In this document: positions 6,995-16,097 of the stretch, piece by piece | How the letters are laid out: the number at the start of each line of letters is the position of its first letter | Position numbering within the stretch: position 1 is the first letter of the stretch | DNA from: Candidatus Cloacimonadota bacterium | GTDB lineage: Bacteria > Cloacimonadota > Cloacimonadia > Cloacimonadales > Cloacimonadaceae | Direction of reading: 5' to 3' | DNA: 22,018 bases | Assembly (NCBI GenBank): GCA_023228285.1 | Contig: JALOBM010000036.1 | Coordinates: 1-22,018, forward strand | Position numbers and translations under genes: made by a program | The notes under the pieces: model-generated | Told to the model about the DNA's origin: nothing | Databases searched by the model: none | Seen by the model: only the letters and a program-made list of their open reading frames with translations

Positions 6995-9604
6995 TTATAC
7001 CAAAACATGAATTTGTCGATTTTGAGGGATCAGATAGCTTTTGGCCAGTTGATGCAATTCTTCCAGAGTGCAAGACCTGATGCGTTCTTCCCGCTGCAGA
7101 TAGTAATCCAAATCATAGCCTAGAGATAGTAGATTTGCTATTCCGGAGGCTTTAAAAGATATGCTTTCATTGTCCATGCGTGAAATTGCAACTAAATAGT
7201 TTTTTGCACTTTCCAGTTCCTGTGCCCTGATGCCGTCTTTTACCACATCATTAAGTATCTCCAGAAGTGCGTCCAGACACAATTTATGTTGCTGTGAATC
7301 GCAAAAAGCGTAGGCATACCAGAAGCCCAAATCATTGATGGAAGAGAAATCGAAGCCGGTTTGATAGGCTAAGCCCATTTTCTCGCGAAGTATATCATAT
7401 AGCCTGGAAGAAAGATCTCCACCAAGTATATGAGCCAGGATGTGGAAGGCAGAGTTTTCCTTGATCCTCTTTGCTGGGCAGGCAAAGCCCCCCACATGAA
7501 TAATCGCTTGATCCAAATGCTTGTAGCTTATACTTTTCCGAAACATCCCCGGATTGAAACAGAGTCTATGCTGCGGGATGGACAAGGTGGGAATTCCCTC
7601 TGAGAAACGCTCCGTAACCATATCAAGTACTACCGAGGGCTGTAGTGACCCCACTATGCAGAGGGCAAAATCCTGTCCTAATTGCCAGCAATGATGCCAG
7701 GCTTCACAGTCATCAAGGCTTATCTGCCGGATATCCTGTATATCGCCTGTGGAACTATAAAGATTGTTGTGAACACCAAAAAGCTTCCTGAACCATGCTT
7801 TGTAGGCTACACTAACAGGATAGTCACGTTCTCGGCGCACGCTATCGATAGCGGCGTTTTTCAACATCTGCAAATAGGATTTATCGAATTTGGGCTGCTG
7901 GATAATCTCACTGAGCAATTCCAGGACAATTTCAAGATCGGATTCATGACATTTACCGCGATACAATGTACTGTCCAAATGATGTAGTACCCGGATGTTG
8001 AAGCCGTGCTCCCTGGACAAGCGCATTATCTCATCATGACTGCGGAATTGGGTGCCATATAGCATCAAAGCAGTGCTAAAATAGTTCAATCCCGGTTTTG
8101 TTTCGTTGAGTTGCGATAGGGGAGAAGACAGGGCAAATCCACATATATCTCTACCGGGCTGATAATTGTATATCAGCTTCAGTCCATTGCTAAGTACATA
8201 GCTGTGATATTGGGGGAGGCCAGATTGCATCTGTTCTGCGCTGGCAGATTGACAAGTACCAGATGGTAGTGCGTTTGAAGAGGACAAAGGAGAAAGAGGA
8301 GGTAGAGCCTGCCTTGAGAATGCCTCACAAAGCTGCTCAATCTCGTCCGAGGTACTGTTTTTGTTCTGGATGAAAACTGCTAATCGAGAGTAGTCCCAAT
8401 GTTTCCGTACAGCATGAATCAGGATGTCGTTGTTCAGGCTTTCTATGTAGGCCCCAAAATTGCTGATGCGGGCAAGATCACCATTAAACTCTTCAGCGGC
8501 AATCAGATTGGCCAGGTTTTCCACTCCATCGAAGCTGTAAAGCCAATTGTGAATAATATCTTTCTGGACTAACCTGAAGTCTTCGTTGGGTACTCCTTCA
8601 ATCAGGATGTCTTGTAAAGCATTATAGAAATGCCGGATAATGCTTGCTTTGTTATTTCGACCGTTAGGTGAGAACAAGATAACACTGATTCCCGGGAATA
8701 AACCACTAAGCGAGCTTACCTTCACCGAAGAGCAGATCTTTTCCCGTTCTACCAATTCTTTATGCAGCCGGGAAGCTTTCCCGATGGCCAAATACCTTAT
8801 TGCAATGTGTAATGCCTCGCTATCAGGATGGCTCTCGTTCAATTCCGGTAGTGCAATAGCAATCATATCTTGCTCATTTTTTGTCCTCCGGAAGATTCTG
8901 AATGTATCTGGCAAGATCGATACAGGTTCGTGTCTTTTCTCGGAGCTCATTCTCCAACAATCAAAATACTGGTGAAATAGCAGTTTCAACTCGGCGTCAT
9001 CATAATCACCGGTAACAACCAGGAAGGCGTTTTGGGGACGATAGTGACGTTTGTAAAAGGCCATCAGTTTGGAGTGGGAAGCTTTGTTTAGAGATGTTCT
9101 GTTTCCTAGAACAGGGTATTTCAATGGACTCTGATCGAAGTAGTTGGACTGAATGTAGTCCACAAAACTCATCTCTGGCTCGGCTTCATACTGGTGGATT
9201 TCTTCCAGAATTATGCTGCGTTCCATGCGGACGTCAGAAGCACTGAAATCTGCATGAATAGCCATCTCGGACAGTATCTTCAAACCTGTTTCCAGGTGTT
9301 CAGAAGGGAGTGTGAGGTAGTAGCAAGTAGTATCAAAATCCGTATATGCGTTCAATACAGCACCGATATCTGCAGCAATGCTGCTGAGACTGTTATTGGG
9401 ATACTGGGGAGTGGATTTGAATAGTAGATGCTCCAAATAGTGGGCATATCCGCGTTCATCTTTACTCTCGTGAACGCTGCCCACTCTGATGTACAACTGC
9501 ATGCATAAGAGTTGATTATTCTTAATCGGAGCAGAAAGTAAGCGCAGCTTGTTTGGCGCGGTATAGATATTGAGCGCTATATTTGGGATAGTGTTGATCT
9601 TCAT
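6995..9604 (-). CDS. M16-family zinc metalloprotease (insulinase/pitrilysin type), two-half protein
   Basis: An 869-residue peptidase made of two M16 halves. The N-terminal half has the inverted zinc motif HYLEH (H55, E58, H59) and the distal ligand E135 in LEEI. The C-terminal half lacks a zinc motif but keeps GGDLSSRLYDILREKMGLAY (728-747), with the Arg/Tyr pair (R740, Y747) that helps bind substrate in this family. A Ser/Pro/Gln-rich stretch (about 430-465) probably links the halves. There is no signal peptide, so it should be cytoplasmic, unlike many secreted M16 proteins; its substrate is unknown (peptides, or a maturation target). Its ATG overlaps the TGA of folE2 (ATGA), and the activase gene follows after 3 bp. 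Confidence 0.9.
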   Translation of the reverse strand: MKINTIPNIALNIYTAPNKLRLLSAPIKNNQLLCMQLYIRVGSVHESKDERGYAHYLEHLLFKSTPQYPNNSLSSIAADIGAVLNAYTDFDTTCYYLTLPSEHLETGLKILSEMAIHADFSASDVRMERSIILEEIHQYEAEPEMSFVDYIQSNYFDQSPLKYPVLGNRTSLNKASHSKLMAFYKRHYRPQNAFLVVTGDYDDAELKLLFHQYFDCWRMSSEKRHEPVSILPDTFRIFRRTKNEQDMIAIALPELNESHPDSEALHIAIRYLAIGKASRLHKELVEREKICSSVKVSSLSGLFPGISVILFSPNGRNNKASIIRHFYNALQDILIEGVPNEDFRLVQKDIIHNWLYSFDGVENLANLIAAEEFNGDLARISNFGAYIESLNNDILIHAVRKHWDYSRLAVFIQNKNSTSDEIEQLCEAFSRQALPPLSPLSSSNALPSGTCQSASAEQMQSGLPQYHSYVLSNGLKLIYNYQPGRDICGFALSSPLSQLNETKPGLNYFSTALMLYGTQFRSHDEIMRLSREHGFNIRVLHHLDSTLYRGKCHESDLEIVLELLSEIIQQPKFDKSYLQMLKNAAIDSVRRERDYPVSVAYKAWFRKLFGVHNNLYSSTGDIQDIRQISLDDCEAWHHCWQLGQDFALCIVGSLQPSVVLDMVTERFSEGIPTLSIPQHRLCFNPGMFRKSISYKHLDQAIIHVGGFACPAKRIKENSAFHILAHILGGDLSSRLYDILREKMGLAYQTGFDFSSINDLGFWYAYAFCDSQQHKLCLDALLEILNDVVKDGIRAQELESAKNYLVAISRMDNESISFKASGIANLLSLGYDLDYYLQREERIRSCTLEELHQLAKSYLIPQNRQIHVLV

Positions 9605-10377
9605 TTATGAGGTCTTGATATCATCGCATAAGCGTTGTGAAGATGTATGGATTCGGCATTCTCGGATTCTACGTAGAAACCGGAAATTCTGGAGTCACTC
9701 TGCAGTCTGATAGTGATCTCGCGTACGATGTCCTCCACGAATTTGGGATTTGCATAAGCTTTTTCAGTAACATACTTTTCATCGACACGCTTAAGCAAGG
9801 AGTATATCTCACAGGAAGCGGTCTCCTCAGCTAATTCTATCAACTCTTCCAACCACACAAATTCCTTGTATGTTACCTTGATGGTAATCATGCTCCGCTG
9901 ATTGTGCGCTCCTGATTCGGATATCTCTTTGGAGCATGGGCATAGCGATGTAACCGGTACTATTACTCCGATCAGCAATTCAAATTCATCTTTTAGTGAA
10001 GCACTGAATACGCAGTCGTATGCCAACAACGAAGCAATCTTGGATACTGGAGCTTTCTTGGCGATAAAATAGGGGAAAGTGATATCGATGTAAGCGGCTT
10101 GTGCCTTCAATGAACTCTTCAGTTCCCTAAGAAACGGTTCCAGATTCCCTACCAAAGCCTCTTTGTGATAGTGGTGCAGAATATCGATAAACCTGCTCAT
10201 ATGCGTACCGCGCAGATGATGGGGTAAATCCACGTAAATATTCAAATCTGCTACCGTGTGTTGCTCGCCATTTGAGCGATCTTCTACCACAATCGGATAG
10301 CGCAAGCCTTTTACGCCCACTTTATCGATGGATATCTTTCTGGTATCGGTTTGGCTTTGAATATCTGGTATTGTCAT
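9601..10377 (-). CDS. folE2: GTP cyclohydrolase I type 2 (GCYH-IB)
   Basis: A 258-residue enzyme of the COG1469 family, which turns GTP into 7,8-dihydroneopterin triphosphate plus formate, the first step toward tetrahydrofolate and also toward queuosine. The family signature is intact: LCPCSKEIS (145-153) with the conserved metal-binding cysteine region, then GAHNQRS (156-162) with H158. This form tolerates metals other than zinc. It is joined by ATGA overlaps on both sides, to apbE upstream and to the M16 gene downstream, so all three are probably translated from one message. No other folate or queuosine gene is in the window. Confidence 0.95.
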   Translation of the reverse strand: MTIPDIQSQTDTRKISIDKVGVKGLRYPIVVEDRSNGEQHTVADLNIYVDLPHHLRGTHMSRFIDILHHYHKEALVGNLEPFLRELKSSLKAQAAYIDITFPYFIAKKAPVSKIASLLAYDCVFSASLKDEFELLIGVIVPVTSLCPCSKEISESGAHNQRSMITIKVTYKEFVWLEELIELAEETASCEIYSLLKRVDEKYVTEKAYANPKFVEDIVREITIRLQSDSRISGFYVESENAESIHLHNAYAMISRPHK

Positions 10378-11375
10378 ATCTTTTCGCTGAATTCCAGGTC
10401 GCGTATGTCTTCACTCTTTAGCGAGACTATTGTATCGTCCTGTTCGTAATAAATGACGCAGTTTAAGCCTTCTGTATTGCTAACAAAGTCAAGGGCTTTG
10501 CCCGGTTCCATCGTAAACAAGGCTGTGGATAGACCATCGGCAAAAGCTGTGTTTTTAGCGATAACGGTTACTGAAAAAATCTTCTCCACGGGCATTCCGG
10601 TCTTGGCATTCAGGATATGGTGATAGCGTTTACCGTTATTCTCGAAGAATTGTTGATAATCTCCGCTGGTACCTACGCTGAGATCATTGATGCGAAAGTT
10701 GGCAATGCTGCTATCTGCATTACGAGGATGCTGAATGTAAACCAGAGGTGCAATCTTGAAGCCATAAAAGCACATGGAACTGCGGCTATTGATGAAACCA
10801 CGGTAGAGATGGCGCTGCTTCATGCTCGCTATGGCTTTGTCCAGGATGTATCCTTTCGCAATCCCTCCGAAAGTGAGCTTCATACCAGAAGGTTTGTAGA
10901 GAGTATCTTTACTATACCTTATCCGGGAAAAGTCAACTTTCTTTAACTCTTCCTGGATCAACAGAGAATCCGGAACTTGTGGGTTTTCCGTGTTAAAGTG
11001 CCAAAGGTCCCACACAGGTTTAATGCTGGGATCGAAGTTGCCCTGGCTAATGTGCCATAAACTGTCTGATAAAACCAGGAGATTGTATATGTCTTCATCT
11101 ATGGCAAACTCTTCTTCGGTGCTGTCATTGATTTTTGATATCATGCTATGGGGGTCGTATTCGTTTAACTTCTTTCCCAAATCCGTGATTAGAGAGAATA
11201 CTGCTTCAATTTCATTGCCCACATTCTTGGATTTTGAGGTGGCAGATATCTCTACAATCGTATCCAGAATGTACTTGCTGCGTGTTTCTGTATATTCTCG
11301 AGTGATAAACTTGTATGCTCCGTATGAGATTACTGCTAAAAGGATTATTAGTGATACTATCTCTTTTCTGTTCAT
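10374..11375 (-). CDS. apbE: FAD:protein FMN transferase (ApbE-like), membrane anchored
   Basis: A 333-residue ApbE family protein. ApbE splits FAD and links FMN covalently to Ser/Thr of targets such as the RnfG/NqrC subunits. Residues 6-24 form a hydrophobic anchor without a lipobox cysteine, so the catalytic part would face the periplasm on a membrane tether rather than as the common lipoprotein. Family blocks are NEYDPHS (71-77), TFGGIAKGYILDKA (168-181), VGTSGDYQQFFENNGKRYHH (234-253) and AFADGLSTALF (277-287, metal site). The usual N-A/S-GGD stretch after the GIAKGY helix is replaced by INSRSSM (195-201), so activity is less certain. It lies 3 bp after the zinc-ribbon gene and overlaps folE2 by ATGA. 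No Rnf or Nqr genes are nearby. Confidence 0.88.
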   Translation of the reverse strand: MNRKEIVSLIILLAVISYGAYKFITREYTETRSKYILDTIVEISATSKSKNVGNEIEAVFSLITDLGKKLNEYDPHSMISKINDSTEEEFAIDEDIYNLLVLSDSLWHISQGNFDPSIKPVWDLWHFNTENPQVPDSLLIQEELKKVDFSRIRYSKDTLYKPSGMKLTFGGIAKGYILDKAIASMKQRHLYRGFINSRSSMCFYGFKIAPLVYIQHPRNADSSIANFRINDLSVGTSGDYQQFFENNGKRYHHILNAKTGMPVEKIFSVTVIAKNTAFADGLSTALFTMEPGKALDFVSNTEGLNCVIYYEQDDTIVSLKSEDIRDLEFSEKI

Positions 11376-11378
11376 CGA

Positions 11379-12161
11379 TTACATCCTGGATTCAAAAAGC
11401 TCAAACTGCTCCAACTTAATCGTATAGTCTCGGATTGCAAACCAGCTAAGCGGTAAACTGAAAAGCAAGGGAAATATCGCTAAACCGAAAGCCAGCAAAT
11501 TCAGGATTCCAAGTACCAAGACCAACAAATAGATATTCCACCGCACATCATGAAGATGCCGGTAACTCAATGATATCGCCCTAAATGGATTGATCCCGAG
11601 ACGTTCCATAATCACTGGAGCTGGAGCAACAATGGCTACCCAATAGTTAACTAACACTATCCAGACTAAACGCAGTATGGGATCGCTGGCAAAACCCGGG
11701 AAACCAAAGCAAATAAGGTATATCAATACAAAGAAAAGTGCGTTTAACAAACTGAACACAAAGTATCTGGGATAATGCCTAAGATTGGTGATAAGAGAAC
11801 TAAGCTTCAGCTCATAGTGTTCATTCTCGCTGATTCTGCTGAAAGGAAGCAGTAGAAAAGGCATAAATGCACTAAATAGAACGCTTTTTATGGCTAGATT
11901 CAAGAGAAACTGCCCCGTTCCTTCTATATGAACATAATTATGAAAAACCCAGATCAGTACAGCTATGGGTATTGCTCCCAGAATAATGGTGAAACCTGTG
12001 GCAGGCACCATTTCCGAATATTTCGCTTTCAAAGCCTGGCGACTGTGTTTCATAATACTCATGGAGGATAGTTCCGTCTTTAGCACCGGGCTTTGAGTAC
12101 CGCAAGCTACACACCAGATATCATGCTCGGCTAAGCGGGCATTACACTTCTTACAACGCAT
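11379..12161 (-). CDS. Zinc-ribbon multi-pass membrane protein of unknown function
   Basis: A 260-residue protein. The N-terminus is a four-cysteine zinc ribbon (C3, C6, C17, C20), followed by a polar linker (about 22-50) and then five or six hydrophobic segments at roughly 55-76, 84-108, 131-153, 162-184 and 212-240, with an amphipathic end. No enzymatic motif is seen. The layout resembles the scattered 'zinc-ribbon domain-containing' membrane proteins found in many bacteria. AAGGAG lies six bases before the ATG and contains the TAA stop of nrdJ, so it is read from the same message. Neighbours (nrdJ, apbE) give no clear functional clue. Confidence 0.78.
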   Translation of the reverse strand: MRCKKCNARLAEHDIWCVACGTQSPVLKTELSSMSIMKHSRQALKAKYSEMVPATGFTIILGAIPIAVLIWVFHNYVHIEGTGQFLLNLAIKSVLFSAFMPFLLLPFSRISENEHYELKLSSLITNLRHYPRYFVFSLLNALFFVLIYLICFGFPGFASDPILRLVWIVLVNYWVAIVAPAPVIMERLGINPFRAISLSYRHLHDVRWNIYLLVLVLGILNLLAFGLAIFPLLFSLPLSWFAIRDYTIKLEQFELFESRM

Positions 12162-12170
12162 TGAAACTCC

Positions 12171-14420
12171 TTAACATTTTGACCATCCGCAAGATGGACA
12201 TTTGAGACAACCTTCCAAATGTTCTATGGAGGAACCGCAATCCGGGCAGAGAGCGACTCGGGTATTTGGTATGTCCTCTTGAAGAAGAATGCCTGGATCG
12301 GATATAACGTGGATAGCTTTCAGTTCATTATTGGCATTTATCGATAGGAAGTTTTCCAGGGCTTGACCTACCGCATCTCCGCAGGATGTAATCATCTTGC
12401 CCTTATGCCACATGGGAGATTGACAGCGTATTCCCTTCAGTTGTCTGATAATAGCCTCTATGCGAATACTGGATCTAAGAGCAAGCGATGATAGCCGTGC
12501 TATGGCTTCCAGCTGGGCGGAAGCACAACCGCCCACTTTGCCCATTTGTACAAATACCTCACATGCTCCATGCGAATCTGTGTTGATAGTTACATACATG
12601 TGTCCGCAACCTGTTTCCAAGCGTTGGGTGATACCGTGAGTAACTTCAGGACGCTGTCTGGGAACGACCTTCTTTTCGCTTTTGTCGCCTTCGGATACGG
12701 ATGATCCTACCGATAGTACTTGATTGTCTCGACTACCGTCGCGGTAAACTGTAACACCCTTACATCCCAGTTTGTAAGCCAGTTGATAAGCGTTTCTGAT
12801 ATCCTCTATGCTGGCACTATTGGCAAAATTGATCGTCTTGCTAACAGCATTATCGGTGAACTTCTGGAAGGCAGCCTGCATACGAATATGCCATTCAGGT
12901 TTGATGTCGTGAGCGGTCTGGAATACTTCCTTCAATTCCTCTGGAATATCCTGCATATGGGATATTGAGCCGCTTTGACTAAGCTCTTCCAAAAGTTCCT
13001 GAGTAAGCAGTCCCCATTCTTCTAAAGCAGCTTCAAGCCATTTGTTTACATACAGAAGCTTCTCGTTATCCATTACACTCTTTACGTAAACCAAAGAGAA
13101 TTGGGGCTCAATACCGCTTGATGTATCTGCAATCATACTTATCGTACCGGTGGGAGCGATAGTGGTATGTGTGGCGTTTCGCATCCCGTTCTTTTTGATT
13201 GTTTCAATCAGCTCCGCCCATTTCTTGCCTTCCCTGCGAAGCTCTCCCGTAGCATATATGCTCTGGGAAAAATTCGGGAAACTGCCCAATTCCATAGCTA
13301 GTTCCATACTCCGTTGTTTGGCTTCGTAATCGATGAACTCCATCACTTTACTTGCCAGCCCTACCGCTTCGGTGCTGCTGTAGGGTAGCTTGAGTTGATA
13401 TAGAGCATCAGCCCAGCCCATGATGCCCAGGCCTATCTTGCGATTTCCTTTCACCATTTCCTCTATGGACTGTAGGGGAAATTTGGACGCATCTATCACG
13501 GCATCAAGAAAATCTATGCTATCGCGGGTTACCTTGCGCAGACGCTCCCAATCCAGCGTATCATCCACTACCATTCCAGCCAGATTAATGGAGCCGAGAT
13601 TGCATGCTTCATTAGGTAATAAAGGCTGCTCTCCGCAAGGGTTGGTAGATTCAATCACTCCGATGGCAGGAGTAGGATTGGCTTCATTAATCCTATCCAG
13701 AAAGATTATGCCAGGTTCACCGTTTTTGTGTGCCATTTCCACTATCAGGTCAAACACTTGTGCGGCAGGCAACTTTCCGACTGCTTTCCTTGTATGAGGA
13801 GAGATCAATTCGTATTCAGTGTTTTCTGCTACAGCTTTCATGAAGGTTTCGGTCAGACCTACGCTGATATTGAAGTTGGTAAGCTCGTTGGGATCACGCT
13901 TGCATGTAATAAAATCCAGTATCTGGGGATGATCTACACTGAGTATCCCCATGTTTGCTCCACGTCTGGTTCCGCCTTGCTTAACGGCATCGGTAGCAGC
14001 ATTGAATACTTTCATAAAAGATATGGGTCCGCTGGATACACCATTGGTGGAACGTACCTTGGCATTGGCTTCACGCAGTCTGCTGAAGGAGAATCCGGTT
14101 CCCCCACCGCTTTTGTGAATCAGAGCAGCATTCTTCACTGTCTCGAAGATGCTGTCCATGCTATCTTCGATAGGCAACACAAAACAAGCCGATAATTGCT
14201 GTATGTCTCCGCCAGCATTCATCAAGGTAGGGGAGTTCGGTAGGAAGTCTCCACTATCCAAAAGGTCGTAAAAACGGTTCTTTTTGTCCTGGTCACCGGC
14301 AGATATGTTTGAGCTTACTCTATCAATCAGGGCTTGCCAATCTTCCAGGCATTCCCCATTCTCATCCTTTCGAAAATAGCGTTTTTGCAAGACAATGAGA
14401 GCATTATCACTTAGATGCAT
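12171..14420 (-). CDS. nrdJ: Adenosylcobalamin-dependent (class II) ribonucleoside-diphosphate reductase
   Basis: A 749-residue class II ribonucleotide reductase, which makes deoxyribonucleotides using a radical from coenzyme B12 and needs no oxygen. Numbering from ATG 14420: the redox pair is C79 (LSACF) and C273 (NEACNLGS), the thiyl-radical cysteine is C262 in N-P-C-G-E, with N260 and E264 in the active site. SGGGTGFSFSRLR (104-116) and TGTISMIADTSSG are family blocks. The C-terminus carries CPDCGSS, GCLKCPSCGW and a final KC, the zinc-binding and thioredoxin-accepting tail. There is no N-terminal ATP-cone. ATG 14420 is preferred to GTG 14426 because AAGGGG lies just upstream of the ATG and would collide with the GTG. 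No cobalamin riboswitch can fit: kce ends 11 bp upstream. Confidence 0.95.
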   Translation of the reverse strand: MHLSDNALIVLQKRYFRKDENGECLEDWQALIDRVSSNISAGDQDKKNRFYDLLDSGDFLPNSPTLMNAGGDIQQLSACFVLPIEDSMDSIFETVKNAALIHKSGGGTGFSFSRLREANAKVRSTNGVSSGPISFMKVFNAATDAVKQGGTRRGANMGILSVDHPQILDFITCKRDPNELTNFNISVGLTETFMKAVAENTEYELISPHTRKAVGKLPAAQVFDLIVEMAHKNGEPGIIFLDRINEANPTPAIGVIESTNPCGEQPLLPNEACNLGSINLAGMVVDDTLDWERLRKVTRDSIDFLDAVIDASKFPLQSIEEMVKGNRKIGLGIMGWADALYQLKLPYSSTEAVGLASKVMEFIDYEAKQRSMELAMELGSFPNFSQSIYATGELRREGKKWAELIETIKKNGMRNATHTTIAPTGTISMIADTSSGIEPQFSLVYVKSVMDNEKLLYVNKWLEAALEEWGLLTQELLEELSQSGSISHMQDIPEELKEVFQTAHDIKPEWHIRMQAAFQKFTDNAVSKTINFANSASIEDIRNAYQLAYKLGCKGVTVYRDGSRDNQVLSVGSSVSEGDKSEKKVVPRQRPEVTHGITQRLETGCGHMYVTINTDSHGACEVFVQMGKVGGCASAQLEAIARLSSLALRSSIRIEAIIRQLKGIRCQSPMWHKGKMITSCGDAVGQALENFLSINANNELKAIHVISDPGILLQEDIPNTRVALCPDCGSSIEHLEGCLKCPSCGWSKC

Positions 14421-14431
14421 TGTCACCCCTT

Positions 14432-15283
<852 letters not shown>

Positions 15284-15293
15284 TTATTTTATT

Positions 15294-16097
15294 TCAGTCG
15301 ATGAACCAGCTCTCAAAGAGCCGGACGCGTTTCAAATTGCGCATGGGATTGTTCAGAATTCTGCTTGCTATAGTAGCAAACTTGTCCTCATTGTCACTCA
15401 CATAGAAGCTATCTTTTCCAGCATTACCGTCATGTTCAAATGGTAATAAACTCTTTAGGTGCATGGTAATAGCATCTGCACTATCAACCAGTTTCACATT
15501 ATCGCCCATGTAATCCTGTATAATATGAGATAATAAGGGATAGTGTGTACAGCCCAGAACAAGAGTATCGATGCCCTTCTCCAGCATGGATAAAAGGTAC
15601 TCCTCTACAACTTGCCGAGCGATAGGATGATCCTGCCAGCCTTCTTCCACTATTGGCACAAAGAGAGGGCAGGCTTTTGAGAATATATTAGCTTCAGGGT
15701 TATGAATATGGATCGCTTTGCTATAAGCTTCACTACGCACCGTACCCTCAGTACCGATAACTCCGATATTCAAGTTTCTGGTGGTACGAACAGCAACTTC
15801 ACTTCCAGGTTCGATCACGCCAATTATCGGTATGTGCGTGAGTTTGCGCAAATGTGGGATAGCGACTGAGGAGGATGTATTGCAAGCTACAATCAGGATT
15901 TTGATGCCTTGCTGAAGCAGGAATCTAGCGTTTTGAACCGAGTATTCTATAATTGTATTTGGAGACTTTGGTCCATAAGGAACTCGTGCTGTATCACCAA
16001 AATACACCAAGTCTTCTTCCGGGAAAGCATCACGAATAGCCTTGTATACTGTAAGGCCTCCAACGCCTGAATCGAATATCCCGATTGGTTTCTTCAT
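15294..16097 (-). CDS. murI: Glutamate racemase
   Basis: A 267-residue cofactor-free racemase that makes D-glutamate for peptidoglycan in the cytoplasm. The two catalytic cysteines are C72 (VACNTSSS) and C183 (LGCTHYPLL), with D9-S10 in GIFDSGVGG, the FGDTARVPYG block (33-42) and H185 beside the second cysteine. The length is normal and no truncation is seen. Its ATG overlaps the TAA of rnr by one base (TAATG), so the two are coupled. Peptidoglycan synthesis agrees with the outer-membrane gene set on the other side of the window. Confidence 0.96.
   Translation of the reverse strand: MKKPIGIFDSGVGGLTVYKAIRDAFPEEDLVYFGDTARVPYGPKSPNTIIEYSVQNARFLLQQGIKILIVACNTSSSVAIPHLRKLTHIPIIGVIEPGSEVAVRTTRNLNIGVIGTEGTVRSEAYSKAIHIHNPEANIFSKACPLFVPIVEEGWQDHPIARQVVEEYLLSMLEKGIDTLVLGCTHYPLLSHIIQDYMGDNVKLVDSADAITMHLKSLLPFEHDGNAGKDSFYVSDNEDKFATIASRILNNPMRNLKRVRLFESWFID

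Noticed and set aside
10990..11427. 145-residue plus-strand frame opposite apbE and the zinc-ribbon gene end
   Set aside because: It runs across the junction of two well-supported minus-strand genes and shows no family motif.
13728..14195. 155-residue plus-strand frame inside nrdJ
   Set aside because: Antisense to a highly conserved catalytic region of the reductase, with no domain of its own.
12171..14420. Cobalamin riboswitch before nrdJ
   Set aside because: Only 11 bp separate kce from nrdJ, which cannot hold such an RNA.
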